Source of the DNA: Fodinibius salsisoli
GTDB taxonomy: Bacteria; Bacteroidota; Rhodothermia; Balneolales; Balneolaceae
Direction of reading: 5' to 3'
DNA: 64,000 bases
NCBI RefSeq assembly: GCF_026229185.1
Contig: NZ_JAGGJA010000002.1
Location: 124,001-188,000, forward strand
Position numbers and translations under genes: made by a program. The notes beneath the pieces are model-generated. The model did no database searches. It was not told where the DNA came from and saw only the letters and a list, made by a program, of their open reading frames with translations. How positions within the stretch are numbered: position 1 is the stretch's first letter; the number at the start of each line of letters is the position of its first letter. This document shows, piece by piece, positions 25,231-34,339 of this stretch.

Positions 25231-26307
25231 ATGAATTCTTTCCTTAAAACAATAGCTATTTTCCTCTTGTTAGGAATTTGCACATCTCCATTAAAAGCAC
25301 AACTCGACTATGAACAGATTCCCATTCATGATCCGGTTATGATTGAGCACGAAGGCACCTACTACGCTTTTAGCACCGGTAAAGGGATTGCCGTATGGTC
25401 TTCTCCTGACATGAAAGAATGGACCGCTGAAGCGCCGGTTTTTGAGGAAGCCCCCGACTGGTCTTTTGAGCTTGTCCCCGATTTTGATAATGTGGAATGG
25501 GCCCCAGACATCGCTGAGCACGATGGCACATTTTATCTTTATTATTCAGTATCCCAATTTGGCCGCAACAATTCGGCCATTGGCGTAGCTACGAATGAGA
25601 CGCTGAATCCCGAAGATCCAAATTATGAATGGATTGATCACGGACCTGTTGTGCAGTCGGTTCCCGGTCGCGATATGTGGAATGCTATCGATCCCAACCT
25701 CGCCTTTGATGACAGTGGTACCCCTTGGCTCTCCTTCGGTTCGTTCTGGATGGGTCTAAAGATTGTAAAATTACAGGATAACCTGACGGAGATTGTTGAA
25801 GATCCACAAGAACAAGAGTGGCATACCATTGCAGCCCGCCACCGTAACTGGAAAGTGGATGAACGCGATGCCGGTGATGCCGCCAATCCCGAGCTCGACT
25901 ACGAAGAACTCTATTCCAGTGACCTGCTCGAGGCAAATCAGAATATGGAAAACGGAGCGGTAGAAGCCCCCTTTATCTTCAAAAAGAATGGCTATAACTA
26001 TCTTTTTGTATCCATGGATCGGTGCTGCCGGGGACTTGAAAGCAGTTACAAAATTAAGGTGGGACGTTCAAAGAATATTACAGGTCCATATTTGGATAAA
26101 AGTGGCGATAAACTCGTTCACGGCGGCGGTACGCTCATTGCCAAAGAAAATGAAGACTGGGCTGCAGTCGGCCATCAGGCAGCGTACACCTTCGACGGTA
26201 CCGACTACCTGATCTTCCACGGCTATGATAAATCTGACGAAGGTAAGGCCAAGCTGATTATTCGGGAGATCCAATGGAACGACGGCTGGCCTGAGGTTTC
26301 TTTATAA
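25231..26307 (+). CDS. Secreted GH43 family glycosidase, copy 2
   Basis: 358 residues with a signal peptide ending near LKAQL (about residue 24). The catalytic contexts match copy 1: IHDPVM, NAIDPNLA and VEAPFIF. It differs by an insert of about 25 residues rich in Asp, Glu and Asn (NPELDYEELYSSDLLEANQN) just before the general-acid Glu, near the mouth of the active site. A change in chain-length or branch preference is therefore plausible. Tandem duplication with copy 1 is clear. Confidence 0.9.
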   Translation: MNSFLKTIAIFLLLGICTSPLKAQLDYEQIPIHDPVMIEHEGTYYAFSTGKGIAVWSSPDMKEWTAEAPVFEEAPDWSFELVPDFDNVEWAPDIAEHDGTFYLYYSVSQFGRNNSAIGVATNETLNPEDPNYEWIDHGPVVQSVPGRDMWNAIDPNLAFDDSGTPWLSFGSFWMGLKIVKLQDNLTEIVEDPQEQEWHTIAARHRNWKVDERDAGDAANPELDYEELYSSDLLEANQNMENGAVEAPFIFKKNGYNYLFVSMDRCCRGLESSYKIKVGRSKNITGPYLDKSGDKLVHGGGTLIAKENEDWAAVGHQAAYTFDGTDYLIFHGYDKSDEGKAKLIIREIQWNDGWPEVSL

Positions 26308-26385
26308 TCTTGGAAACCTTTCCGTAAGACAAATCGTTGCTAAGATCTACATATTCTTCATATCAACAGATAACAACATTTTAAG

Positions 26386-27057
26386 ATGGCAACTATCCCC
26401 GGTGTAATTTTCGATATGGATGGTGTAATTGTGCACAGCAATCCCGCTCATAAAGAGGCAATCCAAATTTTTTGCGAAAAGCATAATTTGGATGTATCCG
26501 ACCCCCTGCTTGAAAACAAGGTGTATGGTCGTACGAATAAAGAATGGATCCCTGAAGTGTTTGGAGATATCAGTGCAGAAAAGCTCAAGAAGCTTGCCGA
26601 TGATAAAGAGCAGCTCTTCCGGGATATTTTTGAGCCTGAGGAGAATATCGTATCGGGCATTCACGACTTTCTGGATCGGCTCAAAGAAAACGACATCCCG
26701 ATGGCCGTGGCGACCTCCGCTCCCGGTGAAAATGCGGACTATATTTTGTCCAGCCTTTCCATAACATCGTACTTTGATACCGTATTGGATTCCTCAGACG
26801 TAACGATTGGAAAGCCCCATCCTGAGGTTTATCGAAAGGCGGCTAAAGCCCTCGGAAAAACGCCAGAAGATACCATCGTATTTGAGGATTCTATTGCAGG
26901 TGTCAAGGCCGGACTTTCCGCAGGAGCTTCGGTCGTAGGCGTAACAACTACGCACACGACAGATGAATTTGACCCTTGCCATCTGTTTATTGAGAACTTT
27001 GAGTCTTTGGAAGTTCAACAACTTTCTGAACTATCCCGGGAGCGGCTGGCACAGTAG
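26386..27057 (+). CDS. HAD hydrolase, beta-phosphoglucomutase-like
   Basis: 223 residues. HAD motif I is FDMDGVIVHSNP (nucleophile and acid Asp), motif II VATSAP, motif III Lys in GKPHPEVY and motif IV FEDSIAGVKAG. A four-helix cap follows motif I, as in beta-phosphoglucomutase and sugar-phosphate phosphatases. Substrate is not readable. It lies 78 bp after the GH43 pair on the same strand, compatible with sugar-phosphate handling downstream of glycan breakdown, though that link is inferred. Confidence 0.87.
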   Translation: MATIPGVIFDMDGVIVHSNPAHKEAIQIFCEKHNLDVSDPLLENKVYGRTNKEWIPEVFGDISAEKLKKLADDKEQLFRDIFEPEENIVSGIHDFLDRLKENDIPMAVATSAPGENADYILSSLSITSYFDTVLDSSDVTIGKPHPEVYRKAAKALGKTPEDTIVFEDSIAGVKAGLSAGASVVGVTTTHTTDEFDPCHLFIENFESLEVQQLSELSRERLAQ

Positions 27058-27123
27058 GTGAGCCACGAGCTCTATCCAAAGCGAATTTGATAACCTAAAG
27101 GTAGTACAAATTACGTTTTTAGC

Positions 27124-27165
27124 CTGGCTGCTCTGATAGCTGCGGTTATTTTTCAGGGCAGCCAG
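27124..27165. terminator. Hairpin between convergent HAD and rfbB genes
   Basis: CTGGCTGC-T-CTGA (27124-27136) pairs with TCAG-G-GCAGCCAG (27153-27165). It sits directly against the rfbB stop and 67 bp after the HAD stop. It is stable but lacks a long T tract on either side. Confidence 0.55.
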
Positions 27166-27166
27166 C

Positions 27167-28165
27167 TTATTGATATCGTTCAATATACCAATCTATGGTT
27201 TCGGTGAGCCGCTCGCTGAAGGCATCTTCGGGGCTCCATCCCAGTTTCCGTTTAATTTTTGAGGCATCAATGGCATAGCGGAAATCATGGCCGGGACGAT
27301 CCGTTACAAAGGTAATGAGGTTTTGGTAATCTCCTATCGATTGTTGGGGTGCTTCTTGATTCAAGATGGTACAAATCTGCCGGACCAATTCGATATTTTT
27401 CCATTCATTATCACCTCCAATCACATAGGTTTCTCCGGCTTTACCTTCTTTATAAACTACTTCCAACGCCCTGCAATGATCCCTGACATATAGCCAGTCC
27501 CGCACATTTTCCCCCTTTCCATAAACGGGAATATCCTCACCCTTGAGGGCCGTTCTAATAACCGTCGGGATAAGCTTTTCATCATGCTGATGCGGACCAA
27601 AGTTATTAGAGCAATTGGTCGTCACAACATCCATGCCATAGGTGTGGAAATAAGACCGTACAATAAAATCGCTGCTGGCTTTGGACGCAGAGTAGGGTGA
27701 GTTGGGGGCATACGGGCTTTCTTCCGAAAAGGCGCCCTCATCACCAAGTTCTCCATACACCTCGTCCGTTGAAACATGCAAAAAGCGGTGGGGTTTCCAA
27801 CTATTATCATCTTGTTTCCAGAACTGGCGACATTCCTCGATTAAGTTAAAGGTTCCAACCACATTCGATTGAATAAACGGTTCAGGCCCCTTTATAGAAT
27901 TGTCCACATGCGATTCCGCGGCCAAGTGAAAAACCCCATCAGGCTTATAGGTACGTATGATATCTCGCACTGCCTCCCTGTCAACAATATCCATCTTTTT
28001 AAATGTATACCGATTAGAATTCCTGATAGAATTCAGGTAAGAAAGGTCCGAGGCGTAGCCCAGCTTATCAATATTCAAAAAATGAGCATCCGGATATTTT
28101 TCATACAGATAACAAAGTAGATTAGATCCAATAAATCCCGCACCGCCCGTAACTATAATATTCAT
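27167..28165 (-). CDS. rfbB: dTDP-glucose 4,6-dehydratase
   Basis: 332 residues. The NAD-binding GGAGFIGSNL is at residues 7-16, the catalytic segment is STDEVYG (Thr-Asp-Glu), and the YxxxK pair is in YSASKASSD. It converts dTDP-glucose to dTDP-4-keto-6-deoxyglucose, step two of dTDP-L-rhamnose synthesis for O-antigen or exopolysaccharide. It is the last gene of an rfbA-rfbD-rfbC-rfbB run, 96 bp after rfbC. Confidence 0.96.
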   Translation of the reverse strand: MNIIVTGGAGFIGSNLLCYLYEKYPDAHFLNIDKLGYASDLSYLNSIRNSNRYTFKKMDIVDREAVRDIIRTYKPDGVFHLAAESHVDNSIKGPEPFIQSNVVGTFNLIEECRQFWKQDDNSWKPHRFLHVSTDEVYGELGDEGAFSEESPYAPNSPYSASKASSDFIVRSYFHTYGMDVVTTNCSNNFGPHQHDEKLIPTVIRTALKGEDIPVYGKGENVRDWLYVRDHCRALEVVYKEGKAGETYVIGGDNEWKNIELVRQICTILNQEAPQQSIGDYQNLITFVTDRPGHDFRYAIDASKIKRKLGWSPEDAFSERLTETIDWYIERYQ

Positions 28166-28261
28166 TGTGATATTATTTTAAGTAACATTAGATAACTAGC
28201 TACCGTAACTTCTTTGTCATGCTAAACCTGTTTCAGCATCTAAAAAGCACCATTTTAGTCT

Positions 28262-28807
28262 TTAAAATAAATCCTGCTTGGCAATCTCTTTGAGTAATGG
28301 CTGCTGCTGATCCTTTTCAGAGACAATAGGACTCTTAATCTGCCAATTAATTCCCAGCTCAGGATCATTCCAGCGTAACCCTCGTTCGCCTTCCGGAAAG
28401 TAATAATCACTGCATTTGTAATAAACCAGTGCTTCTTCAGATAGCACCGAAAATCCGTGGGCAAATCCTTTGGGAATAAAAAGCTGGTGTCTGTTTCTTT
28501 CCCATAGTTCTACCGCCGTGTGTTGACCAAATGTTGGGCTATCAAAGCGCAGATCAACAGCCACATCTAAAATGCGTCCCTGCATCACCATCAGCAATTT
28601 GTCCTGTTGCTGTTCAATTTGGTAGTGCAGCCCCCGCACCGTATTTTGTTGCGATTTGGAAAGATTATCCTGTACAAAATGGGTATCAATGCCCCGCTTC
28701 CGAAGATGCTCTTCACGATAAGTTTCCAGGAAGAAACCCCGCTTGTCCCTATAGACTTCTGGTTTTAGCAAAAGAACATCTTCAATATTAGTCGATACTA
28801 TTTCCAT
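28262..28807 (-). CDS. rfbC: dTDP-4-dehydrorhamnose 3,5-epimerase
   Basis: 181 residues, cupin fold. Motifs: GFFLETYREE, VRGLHYQ (catalytic His region) and IPKGFAHGFSVLSEEA. It is the third enzyme of dTDP-L-rhamnose synthesis. It lies 81 bp downstream of rfbD in the operon order rfbADCB. Confidence 0.96.
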   Translation of the reverse strand: MEIVSTNIEDVLLLKPEVYRDKRGFFLETYREEHLRKRGIDTHFVQDNLSKSQQNTVRGLHYQIEQQQDKLLMVMQGRILDVAVDLRFDSPTFGQHTAVELWERNRHQLFIPKGFAHGFSVLSEEALVYYKCSDYYFPEGERGLRWNDPELGINWQIKSPIVSEKDQQQPLLKEIAKQDLF

Positions 28808-28888
28808 GAACTATATTATCGTTTCTCAATGGTATATCTGACTGCGAATATAGGATTTTACAACCTCAATTGCAGAAGCTGCTACCAT

Positions 28889-29776
28889 TTAGCCCTCTTT
28901 TGCTTGAGATTCCAGTTCTTCAAGCATCGATTTGAGTCCCAGCTTCCAGTCAATAACTTTGGTGCCCGCAACAGCTTTAACTTTGTTCGTATTAAGCTTA
29001 GAAAAATGAGGGCGTTTAGCAGCAGTGGGAAACTGATCGGAAGAAACCGGTTGTACTTCCACATTCACACTGGCTGCTTCGAAAGTTGCGCGGGCAAAAT
29101 CGTACCAGGTTATCAGTCCCTTCGAAGTAATGTGATAGGTTCCACTTTGGCCGGCTTCAAGCAATTGCCAAGTATTAAAGACCACATTCTCCGTAAACGC
29201 AGGACTTCCCCATTGATCATTCACCACTTGCAGCTGATCCCGCTCCCGGCCAAGCATTAACATCGTCTTTACAAAGTTTGCTCCATAGGCACCACACAAC
29301 CAGGACACCCGGACAATGAGGTGCCTACAACCGGATGAACGAATTCCCTCTTCCCCTTTTAGCTTCGTTTCACCGTAATAATTAATAGCATTGGTCGGAT
29401 AGTCTTCGGGGTAACCACCCGGCAAATTATCACGATCATCCAAGCTGCCCGGAAAAACGTAATCCGTTGAATAATGGATAAGCATACAATCCAAATCGGA
29501 ACATATCTCAGCTAAAGAAGCTACCGCTTCTGCATTCACCTTTAAGGCTGTATCACGGTGCTCTTCAGCGCCATCCACATCCGTATATGCCGCACAATTA
29601 ATAACGACATCGGCTTCCTGTTGTTCTAGTTCATGCGCCAGTTCTTCCTCGTTCGTTATATCAAGCTGAGAAGAAGTATATGGAAGGAGCAGATGATCAG
29701 CGCTGGCCTGCTTATTAAAAAATACCTGCCACTCTTGCCCCAGCTGTCCGGATGCCCCCAGTAAAACTATCTTCAT
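28889..29776 (-). CDS. rfbD: dTDP-4-dehydrorhamnose reductase
   Basis: 295 residues. N-terminal LLGASGQLGQEW binds NAD(P)H, STDYVFPGS precedes the YYGETKLKGE active-site Tyr/Lys pair, and VSWLCGAYGANFVKTML is typical. It gives the final reduction to dTDP-L-rhamnose. Its ATG shares one base with the rfbA stop (TAATG at 29778-29774), so translation is coupled. Confidence 0.95.
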   Translation of the reverse strand: MKIVLLGASGQLGQEWQVFFNKQASADHLLLPYTSSQLDITNEEELAHELEQQEADVVINCAAYTDVDGAEEHRDTALKVNAEAVASLAEICSDLDCMLIHYSTDYVFPGSLDDRDNLPGGYPEDYPTNAINYYGETKLKGEEGIRSSGCRHLIVRVSWLCGAYGANFVKTMLMLGRERDQLQVVNDQWGSPAFTENVVFNTWQLLEAGQSGTYHITSKGLITWYDFARATFEAASVNVEVQPVSSDQFPTAAKRPHFSKLNTNKVKAVAGTKVIDWKLGLKSMLEELESQAKEG

Positions 29777-30483
29777 TATTCGCTGCCTCCAACCAGTTCA
29801 TTAGCCCGCTTATATGATCCCGGCGTTCCGGCATCGGTCCACCAGCCTTCGAGGAGTGAAAACCGCATCGCTTGCTGCCTGATGTACTTATTATTGACAT
29901 CCGTAATTTCAAGCTCATCGCGATCCGACGGCTCCAGCGTGCGAATGTAGTCAAAAACCTGCGCATCATACATATATACCCCCGTTACTGCTAAATTACT
30001 CTTCGGATTATCCGGCTTTTCTTCGATGCCAATTATTTTATCTCCTTCTACCTCTGCAACACCAAATCGCTCTGGGTCCTCCACTTCCTTCAGCAAGATT
30101 TGCGCTCCGGTACCCGGATAATCGTCCAATGCTTTTTGCAGAGAAGTTTTAAAGATATTGTCCCCGAGAATAACCGTCATATTATCCTGACCCACAAAAT
30201 TTTCAGCCAGTCCCAGCGCCTGGGCAATACCACCGGCCTCATCCTGAACCTTATACGTAAAACGACAACCGAAGTCTTTGCCCGAGCCCAACAGGTTAAC
30301 CACATCCCCCATATGCTCGGTGCCTGTGACCACTAAAATTTCTTCAATCCCTGCCTCCGTCAATTTCTGTATGGGATGGTAAATCATCGGTTGCTCACCC
30401 ACAGGTAGCAAGTGTTTATTGGTAACTTTGGTCAATGGATACAAACGAGAGCCGGTTCCCCCGGCCAGTATGATTCCTTTCAT
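29776..30483 (-). CDS. rfbA: Glucose-1-phosphate thymidylyltransferase (short form)
   Basis: 235 residues. Nucleotidyltransferase signature GGTGSRLYPLTKVTNKHLLPV is at 8-28, with ILGDNIF, EEKPDNPKSN and GWWTDAGTP. It makes dTDP-glucose from dTTP and glucose 1-phosphate. It lacks the roughly 50-residue C-terminal helical part of the 290-residue RmlA, as in the short class; such forms may lack the allosteric dTDP-rhamnose site. First gene of the rfbADCB operon. Confidence 0.92.
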   Translation of the reverse strand: MKGIILAGGTGSRLYPLTKVTNKHLLPVGEQPMIYHPIQKLTEAGIEEILVVTGTEHMGDVVNLLGSGKDFGCRFTYKVQDEAGGIAQALGLAENFVGQDNMTVILGDNIFKTSLQKALDDYPGTGAQILLKEVEDPERFGVAEVEGDKIIGIEEKPDNPKSNLAVTGVYMYDAQVFDYIRTLEPSDRDELEITDVNNKYIRQQAMRFSLLEGWWTDAGTPGSYKRANELVGGSE

Positions 30484-30565
30484 AATAAACAGCTCAAATT
30501 ATGTCTTCTGCAATTTAGAATATTATTTCAGCTTTATAGACTTTAACAATAATCTCGATATATAC

Positions 30566-30599
30566 AAAAGGCCCTGAGCCATAAGGTTCAGAGCCTTTT
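30566..30599 (-). terminator. Terminator downstream of pdhC
   Basis: On the minus strand AAAAGGCTCTGAA (30599-30587) pairs with CTCAGGGCCTTTT (30578-30566), ending in TTTTG, 25 bp after the pdhC stop. It separates the pyruvate dehydrogenase cluster from rfbA. Confidence 0.75.
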
Positions 30600-30623
30600 A
30601 AACTTAAAACAGTTTTTTTTAGC

Positions 30624-31862
30624 TTATAACACCAAGCCAAGCGGATTTTCCAGCATCTGACGAAGGGTACTCAGGAATTGAGCAGCCATAGCTCCATCCA
30701 CAATGCGGTGATCACTTGAGAGTGTCATCTTCATGCGTTTACCGGGTACTACTTCTCCATCTTCTACGACAGGCACTTCTTTAATCGCCCCAACCGCTAA
30801 AATACAAGCATTCGGTGGATTAATAATGGCCGTAAATTCTTCAATACCAAACATGCCCAGGTTACTGACAGTGAACGTACTGCCTTCCATCTCTTCGGGC
30901 TGCAGGTCCCGATTACGTGCTTTCTCAGCCAGTTCTCGTGTCTCTTGGCCAATCTGCTGTAATCCTTTCTGATCGGTATTGTTGATTACGGGTGTTACCA
31001 GTCCTTCATCGATAGCCACAGCAACAGCCACATTTACATCGCCATGTTCTACAATCTTATCTCCGTACCAAGAACTGTTGATTTCCGGGTGCTTGCGGAG
31101 AGCCGCTGCACAAGCTTTAACTACGATATCGTTGAAGCTTATCTTGGTCTCACTGATTTCATTTACCTGCTTCCGGGCATCCCACACCGGTTGCATGTCA
31201 ACTTCAATAGTTTCATAATAATGGGGATTGCTATACTTACTTTCAGCCAGACGGCGAGCAATAGTCTTGCGCATCTGTGATACGCGATGCTCTTTATCTT
31301 CGCGGGATACTGTAGCAGCAGCGGGCGCTTTGCTCGGCTCATAGCTCTCAATATCGCGCTTGATAATTCGTCCGTGTGGGCCACTACCCTTCACATTTGA
31401 AAGCTTAATGTCCTGATCCTCTGCCATTTTCCGAGCCAGAGGCGAGGCTTTTATTCGACCATTATCTGCAGTTGTTTGTTGTTCACCGTCTTCATCCAGG
31501 TCTTCAAAAACGGGGTCATAGTCTTCCTCTTCCTGTGTCTCATCAGCCGTCTCTTGCTCTTCCGTGTCATCCGAAGATGAACCAGAGGACTGGGCCTCCT
31601 CCAGGATATCACTGATATCTTCTCCTTCTTCCCCAATAACGGCCATTGTCTTTCCCAAGGGAACGGCGTCACCTTCTTTAGCGAGTATTTTTAGGATAGT
31701 ACCGGCATCAAAGACCTCTACTTCCATCGTGGCCTTGTCGGTTTCGACTTCCGCAATAATATCTCCGGATTCTACCTCATCTCCTTCCTGTACATTCCAT
31801 TTCGCGATAACCCCTTCTTCCATGGTATCGCTCAACTTGGGCATTTCAACTTTTATAGCCAT
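30624..31862 (-). CDS. pdhC: Pyruvate dehydrogenase complex E2, dihydrolipoamide acetyltransferase
   Basis: 412 residues. There is one lipoyl domain (1-80) with lipoyl-lysine K43 in ETDKATME. An acidic flexible linker of about 50 residues follows, then the peripheral subunit-binding domain at about 136-171 (KASPLARKMAE ... GPHGRIIKRDI). The catalytic acetyltransferase domain spans about 190-412, with the active-site SSDHRIVDG motif near the end. It forms the core of the complex that converts pyruvate to acetyl-CoA. The two E1 subunit genes lie just upstream; no E3 gene is in this window. Confidence 0.95.
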   Translation of the reverse strand: MAIKVEMPKLSDTMEEGVIAKWNVQEGDEVESGDIIAEVETDKATMEVEVFDAGTILKILAKEGDAVPLGKTMAVIGEEGEDISDILEEAQSSGSSSDDTEEQETADETQEEEDYDPVFEDLDEDGEQQTTADNGRIKASPLARKMAEDQDIKLSNVKGSGPHGRIIKRDIESYEPSKAPAAATVSREDKEHRVSQMRKTIARRLAESKYSNPHYYETIEVDMQPVWDARKQVNEISETKISFNDIVVKACAAALRKHPEINSSWYGDKIVEHGDVNVAVAVAIDEGLVTPVINNTDQKGLQQIGQETRELAEKARNRDLQPEEMEGSTFTVSNLGMFGIEEFTAIINPPNACILAVGAIKEVPVVEDGEVVPGKRMKMTLSSDHRIVDGAMAAQFLSTLRQMLENPLGLVL

Positions 31863-31958
31863 TGGTGTATAACTCTTAGTTTAAATTTAAAACGTTACAG
31901 CAAATTATCTTAATATCGGATCTGTGAGCTTGTTGGGAAATAGCTTCTTACCCACCTA

Positions 31959-32942
31959 CTATTTACGATAGGTAACAGTATTTACCGCTTCGATTACATC
32001 AGCAGCATCCGGCAGCCATTCATCGAACAGATTTTTGGCAAAAGGGGCGCTGGTATCGGGCAGCGTCACTCGCTGAACAGGAGCATCCAGGTAATCAAAA
32101 GCTTCGCGCTGGATCAGGTAACCAACTTCAGCCGCCAAGCCTCCAAAAGGATGAGCTTCATCCACAATAACGCATCGATTCGTCTTTTTAATTGACTTGA
32201 TAATCGTTTCAAGATCCAGCGGCTTAACGGTACGGGGATCAATAATTTCTATATCCACCCCTTCCTTTTCTAACTGCTTGGCCGCCTGTGTTGCCACATG
32301 GTACATTTTACCGTGGGCTACGACCGTTACATCACTCCCCTCCCGCTTCACTTTGGCTTTTCCAATTGGGATGGTAAAGTCTTCTTCGTCTGATACTTCC
32401 CCTTTAAGACCGTACATCTGCTCAGATTCCATGAACAACACGGGATTGGGATCGCGAATAGCTGATTTGAGCAGTCCTTTAGCATCTTCGGGCTCGGAAG
32501 TATAGATCACTTTCATTCCCGGAAAATGAGCATACATAGCATCATACGCGACCGAGTGGGTAGCGCTTAATTGACCCGCCGAAGCATTAGGACCACGGAA
32601 AACAATAGGAATCTCTACCTGTCCACCGGTCATATACCGGATTTTCGAAGCGTGATTTATAATTTGATCTGCTGCAAGTACAGCAAAGTTAAACGTCATG
32701 AATTCAATAATAGGACGCAATCCGTTCATAGCAGCTCCAACACCAATTCCGGAAAAACCGAGTTCGGCAATGGGGGTGTCAATCAGTCGCTTAGGGCCGT
32801 ATTTATCCAGAAGCCCCTCGGTAACTTTATAAGCACCATCATACTCAGCGACTTCTTCACCCATTACAAAAATATCTTCGTCCTGTGCCATTTCTTCATC
32901 AATGGCGGCACGGATTGCTTCTCTGAATTGTAGTTCAGCCAT
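31959..32942 (-). CDS. pdhB: Pyruvate dehydrogenase E1 component, beta subunit
   Basis: 327 residues, normal for the heterotetrameric E1 beta. It starts with FREAIRAAIDEEMAQDEDIFVMGEEVAEYDGAYKVTEGL, and the thiamine-diphosphate-activating Glu is in the FMGEEVAEYDG context. YDAMYAHFPGMKVIYTSEPEDAKGLLKSAI is characteristic. The C-terminal transketolase domain reads VIVDEAHPFGG. It is between pdhA (145 bp upstream) and pdhC (96 bp downstream) on one strand. Confidence 0.95.
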   Translation of the reverse strand: MAELQFREAIRAAIDEEMAQDEDIFVMGEEVAEYDGAYKVTEGLLDKYGPKRLIDTPIAELGFSGIGVGAAMNGLRPIIEFMTFNFAVLAADQIINHASKIRYMTGGQVEIPIVFRGPNASAGQLSATHSVAYDAMYAHFPGMKVIYTSEPEDAKGLLKSAIRDPNPVLFMESEQMYGLKGEVSDEEDFTIPIGKAKVKREGSDVTVVAHGKMYHVATQAAKQLEKEGVDIEIIDPRTVKPLDLETIIKSIKKTNRCVIVDEAHPFGGLAAEVGYLIQREAFDYLDAPVQRVTLPDTSAPFAKNLFDEWLPDAADVIEAVNTVTYRK

Positions 32943-33087
32943 AAATACGTTGTTCTTCTTAAAAGTTTTAGGGAGCTTAACTCCCGAAAATAAATAGTTA
33001 CTAATGGTGGGAGGATTGCCTCCCTTTATACTTCATCTGGAGGGAAGAAGTCAGATGCTCTTACCTTCTGCCTCCAACTTCCAATTT

Positions 33088-34194
33088 CTATGTATGAAAT
33101 GGATAATCATCTTCAACAAACACATCTTTATAAAGGTCGCTCTTCTCAGGAAAATCACTTTCCTCGGCAAAATCGATAGCCTCCATGACCCTATCTTCGA
33201 TATCATCCTGAATTTCTTCAACTTTTCCTTCATCGATAATATCATTGTCGAGCAAATATTGTTTAATGCGCTCAACAGGATCCAGCTTTTCGTACTCTTT
33301 AAGCTCTTCTTTAGTACGATACTTCATCGGGTCAGACATGGAGTGTCCGCGGTAACGGTATGTGCGAATTTCTAACAACCAGGGATTTGAATTTTCCCGA
33401 ATGTCTTCAGCAATTTCTTTCATCTTCTCATACACGGTAAACACGTCCATACCATTGATAACGGCGCTCTTCATTCCATAACCTTTAGCGCGGTCCACCA
33501 GCTCTCCTACCGAGTGCCGGTGTACGGCAGTTCCCATGGCATAGCCATTATTTTCGATAGCGAAGATACACGGGAGCCCCCAATTCTGGGCCATATTCAT
33601 CGTTTCATGTAATACCCCTTGGTCCACAGCACCATCGCCCATAAACGAAGCGGTCACACGACCATTCTGCTTATATTTGTTCGCAAAGGCAATACCTCCA
33701 CCCAACGGGATACTTCCGCCTACAATACCATGGCCGCCCCAAAAATGCTCTTCTACATTGGCAAAGTGCATGGAACCGCCCTTACCGCGGGAGCAACCGG
33801 TTACTTTTCCGTACAATTCGGCCATTCCCTCTTTTGGGCTAACACCACGTACCAGTCCCCATCCGTGATCACGGTAAGCAGTAATAATATCATCATCGTC
33901 ATTCAGAGCAAATACCGTACCGGTAGAAATGGCTTCCTGCCCCATATACAGGTGAAGAAATCCACCAAATTTCCCCTTTTGATACATCTGCATGGCCCGC
34001 TCTTCAAACCGGCGTTGCAGATACATCTGCTCAAACATGGCGACCAGATCTTCTTCGGAGAGCCCGAGCGACTTATGTTTTTTCCGGGTAGGCGATGGCA
34101 ACTCTGTACTCTTTTGAATTTTACCATTCGTAAGAATGCTCGTCCCCGACGGTGTAAACTGTATTTCCTGTGTATCTTTGTCTTTTTTAGCCAT
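33088..34194 (-). CDS. pdhA: Pyruvate dehydrogenase E1 component, alpha subunit
   Basis: 368 residues. The thiamine-diphosphate motif is GDGAVDQGVLHETMNMAQNWGLPCIFAIENN. The phosphorylation-loop-like segment YRYRGHSMSDPMKYR is conserved as in all E1 alpha chains. An N-terminal extension of about 40 polar residues precedes the catalytic core, which begins LSEEDLVAMFEQMYLQRRFEERA. It is the first gene of pdhA-pdhB-pdhC. Confidence 0.95.
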   Translation of the reverse strand: MAKKDKDTQEIQFTPSGTSILTNGKIQKSTELPSPTRKKHKSLGLSEEDLVAMFEQMYLQRRFEERAMQMYQKGKFGGFLHLYMGQEAISTGTVFALNDDDDIITAYRDHGWGLVRGVSPKEGMAELYGKVTGCSRGKGGSMHFANVEEHFWGGHGIVGGSIPLGGGIAFANKYKQNGRVTASFMGDGAVDQGVLHETMNMAQNWGLPCIFAIENNGYAMGTAVHRHSVGELVDRAKGYGMKSAVINGMDVFTVYEKMKEIAEDIRENSNPWLLEIRTYRYRGHSMSDPMKYRTKEELKEYEKLDPVERIKQYLLDNDIIDEGKVEEIQDDIEDRVMEAIDFAEESDFPEKSDLYKDVFVEDDYPFHT

Positions 34195-34339
34195 AATATC
34201 TACTTACGACAACAAACGTCGTCTCAACAATTAATATTAAAAATTCTCAGAAATCAGAGTGCCAGAATATACCTAAAATTATTGAAGATTACAGCCCACT
34301 TACGTTAAAAAACGTTAGGTGTAATATGAAAGGGCATAA

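Noticed and set aside
33619-34308. 229-codon open frame antisense to pdhA
   Set aside because: Shadow frame; pdhA motifs account for the sequence.
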